DNA from: Oscillospiraceae bacterium
GTDB lineage: Bacteria > Bacillota > Clostridia > Oscillospirales > CAG-272
Direction: 5' to 3'
NCBI GenBank assembly: GCA_015064345.1
Contig: SVSK01000015.1
Coordinates: forward strand, 1-43,167
Length of the DNA: 43,167 bases
Made by a program: the position numbers and the translations under genes. Below the pieces are notes generated by a model. The model was given only the letters and a program-made list of their open reading frames with translations. It made no database searches and was not told the DNA's origin. Below are positions 41,220 to 43,167 of this stretch, piece after piece. Every line of letters begins with the position of its first letter. Positions within the stretch are counted from its first letter, which is position 1.

Positions 41220-42074
41220 ATGGCACACATTATTGACGGTAAGGCAATCGCTGCATCCGCAAGACTTGATATAGCACAGCGCGGTCAGGCTTTCTTTGAA
41301 AAAACAGGCATCAGACCGGGACTTGCAGTTGTGATCGTAGGTGAGGATCCCGCATCCAAGGTTTACGTTCGCAACAAGAAAAAGGGATGCGAAGAAGCAG
41401 GCTTCTATTCAGAGGTTCATGAAATGCCCGCTGAGACCACAATGGACGAGCTGCTTTCCAAAATTGATGAGCTGAAAAACAACGAAAAGATACACGGCAT
41501 CCTCGTTCAGCTTCCTCTTCCGAAACATTTGGACGAGAAGGCGGTCATCGACGCTATCCCCACAGAGAAGGACGTTGACGCATTCCACCCTGTCAACACG
41601 GGTAAGATAATGATCGGCGACTACAACTTCCTTCCCTGCACTCCCGCCGGAGTTATGAAGATGCTGGAATATGAAAAGATCGACGTGTCCGGCAAGGAAT
41701 GTGTGGTTATCGGCAGAAGCAACATCGTTGGTAAACCCATGGCGATGCTTCTTCTTCACGCAAACGGAACGGTCACAGTATGCCACTCCCGCACAAAGGA
41801 TCTGGCTGAAGTAACACGCCGCGCTGATATTCTCGTTGTGGCGATCGGCAAGGCTAACTTCGTTACCGCTGACATGGTAAAGGAAGGCGCAGTTGTCATC
41901 GACGTCGGTATGAACAGAAACGCCGAGGGCAAGCTTTGCGGCGACGTTGACTTCGAAGGCGTTAAGGAAAAAGCATCTGCAATCACTCCCGTACCCGGCG
42001 GAGTTGGTGTAATGACCATCACTATGCTGCTTGAAAATACTCTCCGTGCGGCTGAGCTGGCTGCAAACAGATAA
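41220..42074 (+). CDS. folD: Bifunctional methylenetetrahydrofolate dehydrogenase / cyclohydrolase
   Basis: The 284-residue enzyme interconverts 5,10-methylene-, methenyl- and 10-formyl-tetrahydrofolate. [16 protein letters not shown] contains the catalytic Tyr and Lys. [24 protein letters not shown] and [14 protein letters not shown] (dinucleotide site) are family marks, as is the end [19 protein letters not shown]. Length is standard. GGAGGA, inside the end of lgt, lies 7 bases before ATG. Confidence 0.97.
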   Translation: MAHIIDGKAIAASARLDIAQRGQAFFEKTGIRPGLAVVIVGEDPASKVYVRNKKKGCEEAGFYSEVHEMPAETTMDELLSKIDELKNNEKIHGILVQLPLPKHLDEKAVIDAIPTEKDVDAFHPVNTGKIMIGDYNFLPCTPAGVMKMLEYEKIDVSGKECVVIGRSNIVGKPMAMLLLHANGTVTVCHSRTKDLAEVTRRADILVVAIGKANFVTADMVKEGAVVIDVGMNRNAEGKLCGDVDFEGVKEKASAITPVPGGVGVMTITMLLENTLRAAELAANR

Positions 42075-42092
42075 CTGCCGTCATTTTATACA

Positions 42093-42121
42093 AACACAGT
42101 ACAAGTTTTGTGTTAATTTTT
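42093..42121 (+). terminator. Weak terminator after folD
   Basis: AACACA (42093-42098) and TGTGTT (42109-42114) form a 6-bp stem followed by AATTTTT. The stem is AT-rich, so termination may be partial. Confidence 0.4.
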
Positions 42122-42156
42122 CGCAAAAATTCGGCGCAAAAATGTATATAATTTAC

Positions 42157-42185
42157 TTGACAATTAATATATTTGATGGTATAAT
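42157..42185 (+). promoter_or_regulatory. Consensus extended sigma-A promoter of rplU
   Basis: TTGACA (42157-42162) and TATAAT (42180-42185) are 17 bases apart with a TGG extension, a full match as expected for a ribosomal protein operon. Confidence 0.88.
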
Positions 42186-42191
42186 GTTAAA

Positions 42192-42275
42192 TGCCGCATG
42201 ATGTGTGGTCGAAAACAGCCGCAAGGCTTACCCACTCAGCGAGTTCACATAAAAGAAAGTGAGGTGCTTTTCGAA
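42192..42275 (+). promoter_or_regulatory. L21-type ribosomal protein leader
   Basis: The leader between the promoter and rplU contains a small hairpin AGCC-GCAA-GGCT (42217-42228, GNRA-type loop) enclosed by GTGG (42205-42208) and CCAC (42232-42235). TGCCGCA precedes it. Position and look agree with the L21 leader known in Firmicutes, through which L21 is thought to control its own operon. Confidence 0.55.
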
Positions 42276-42587
42276 ATGTTCGCAATTATTGAAACAGGCG
42301 GAAAGCAGTACAAAGTCAACGAGGGAGACATCATCTTCGTTGAGAAGCTCGATACCGCTGAAGGCGAAGCAGTAATCTTTGACAAGGTTCTCGCAGTATC
42401 TACAGCAGACGGATTCAAGTCCGGCAAGCCCACAGTAGAAGGCGCAACAGTATCGGCTAACGTAGTAAAGAACGGCAAGGGCAAGAAGATCTACGTTATG
42501 ACCTACAAACCCAAAAAGAACGAGAAGAAGAAGATCGGTCACAGACAGCCTTATACTAAGGTTCAGATTGAAAAAATCGCGTTTTAA
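42276..42587 (+). CDS. rplU: 50S ribosomal protein L21
   Basis: The start is ATG 42276 with GAGGTG about 9 bases upstream; 26 more codons would run into the leader structure. The 103-residue protein begins [18 protein letters not shown] and ends [15 protein letters not shown], both classical L21 sequences. It binds 23S rRNA. It heads the rplU-prp-rpmA operon, the usual Firmicute order. Confidence 0.97.
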   Translation: MFAIIETGGKQYKVNEGDIIFVEKLDTAEGEAVIFDKVLAVSTADGFKSGKPTVEGATVSANVVKNGKGKKIYVMTYKPKKNEKKKIGHRQPYTKVQIEKIAF

Positions 42588-42625
42588 TTTGGAAGCTTGA
42601 ATTCTCACGTCATCGGAGGTTTTAA

Positions 42626-42976
42626 GTGACAAAGTTAGTTTTCTTTAGGAAAAACGGTGCGTTTTGGGGCTTTAAGGAGACAGGCCACACGGGATTTGGC
42701 GAAGAGGGAGACGACGTTCTCTGCGCTGCGCTGTCCGCAATGACCATGCTCATCCTGAACACACTTGAAGTAGCATACGAGTGCTCGGTTGATTATACGA
42801 TCGACGAGAAAACAACTGATATCACAGTGAAATGTCTCTCTGCACTTCCCGACCACGAAAAGGACGAGAAAAAGCAGTTTGCGGCTGAAGGTCTTATCAG
42901 AGGCTACTTTTACCAGATAGGCGATCTTACAGAAGAATACTTTGACTACCTGGACGTTGACGTCATCGACGAGTGA
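42626..42976 (+). CDS. prp: Ribosomal-processing cysteine protease Prp
   Basis: The 116-residue protein starts with GTG, preceded by CGGAGGT at 5 bases. GHTGFGEEGDDVLCAALSAM carries the catalytic His21 and Cys33, 12 residues apart as in Staphylococcus Prp (His22, Cys34). It cuts the N-terminal extension from L27 before ribosome assembly. Its place between rplU and rpmA is conserved, and the L27 encoded next has the matching extension. Confidence 0.93.
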   Translation: MTKLVFFRKNGAFWGFKETGHTGFGEEGDDVLCAALSAMTMLILNTLEVAYECSVDYTIDEKTTDITVKCLSALPDHEKDEKKQFAAEGLIRGYFYQIGDLTEEYFDYLDVDVIDE

Positions 42977-43009
42977 CAAGCAAAAATATTTAATGGAGGA
43001 AATAACAAA

Positions 43010-43167
43010 ATGATCAGAATTAGCTTACAGTTCTTCGCTCATAAAAAAGGTGTTGGTTCTACAAAGAACGGACGCGACAGCGAATCCAAGCGTCTTGGCG
43101 TTAAGAAGGCTGATGGTCAGGCAGTAATCGCCGGCAACATCATCATTCGCCAGAGAGGCACACATAT
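43010..43167 (+). CDS. rpmA: 50S ribosomal protein L27, N-terminal part (runs off the window)
   Basis: The reading frame starts at ATG 43010 with GGAGGA 9 bases upstream and is open to the window end. It reads [18 protein letters not shown] and then [18 protein letters not shown], typical L27. The first residues with LQFFA are the Prp cleavage signal; cutting after FFA exposes the HKKG end. About 52 of the expected 90-95 residues lie in the window. Confidence 0.95.
   Translation, partial: MIRISLQFFAHKKGVGSTKNGRDSESKRLGVKKADGQAVIAGNIIIRQRGTH

Noticed and set aside
1-43167. tRNA or rRNA genes, CRISPR arrays, insertion sequences, phage genes
   Set aside because: I found no cloverleaf-like gene, no regularly spaced repeats and no transposase, integrase or phage structural motif. 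A dedicated search could still find a short RNA gene.

Overview
The window comes from the chromosome of a spore-forming, strictly anaerobic Firmicute, most likely a gut-type Clostridium relative (class Clostridia). Spore genes (spoVAD, spoVAE, a spoVAF/gerA-type gene, a pdaA-type deacetylase) show sporulation. A glycyl radical enzyme with its activase shows anaerobic life. Purine-rich Shine-Dalgarno sites, sigma-A promoters close to TTGACA-17-TATAAT and an L27 with a cleavable N-terminal extension all fit Firmicutes. I saw no rRNA, tRNA, CRISPR array, transposase or phage gene. Most of the window is orderly chromosome with strand switches marked by hairpin terminators.

Layout: (1) 1-4017 holds the tail of an ABC exporter, a YitT/YczE-like membrane protein, an XRE regulator with a helical repeat domain, and a tandem pair of CE4 polysaccharide deacetylases. 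(2) 4.2-7.0 kb is argG-argH, the last two steps of arginine synthesis. (3) 7.0-9.1 kb holds a lipoprotein with an HExxH motif, bracketed by two perfect 44-bp copies of the same terminator, then an HPr-like protein without the phospho-histidine. (4) 9.4-12.5 kb is spoVAD, a ClC chloride channel/antiporter gene and spoVAE. (5) 12.6-23.8 kb is a sugar-degradation region in two operons: GH78-like plus GH36, then glycyl radical activase, glycyl radical enzyme, a DUF4832-type TIM-barrel protein and a second GH78-like protein. An oppositely oriented methionine-R-sulfoxide reductase gene lies between them. (6) 23.9-29.9 kb, minus strand, is a Dlt-like surface-modification operon: adenylation enzyme, GNAT, carrier protein, MBOAT acyltransferase, and a membrane-anchored protein fusing an SGNH-like domain to a polysaccharide deacetylase. 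(7) 30.1-33.8 kb is a heterodimeric ABC exporter with one degenerate ATP site. (8) 33.8-38.7 kb, minus strand, is a response regulator, histidine kinase, THUMP rRNA methyltransferase and a spoVAF-type gene. (9) 39-43.2 kb is ychF-lgt-folD, then rplU-prp-rpmA with an L21-type leader.

How the parts work together: the two glycosidase operons encode proteins without signal peptides, so they should act on imported oligosaccharides. The glycyl radical enzyme is translationally linked to its activase and sits with two glycosidase-like genes, which suggests radical chemistry on a sugar-derived product. The Dlt-like operon should activate a small acid or amino acid, load it on the carrier, pass it to the membrane acyltransferase and decorate a surface polymer. 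Its last protein carries what looks like both an acyl-transfer/esterase domain and a deacetylase. The spore genes have candidate forespore (sigma-G) promoters: one ahead of spoVAD, and one that would start transcription inside the terminator hairpin preceding the spoVAF-type gene.

The strongest candidates for something undescribed are the Dlt-like operon with the SGNH-CE4 fusion, the glycyl radical enzyme with a non-standard cysteine loop, and the terminator duplication around the lipoprotein gene.
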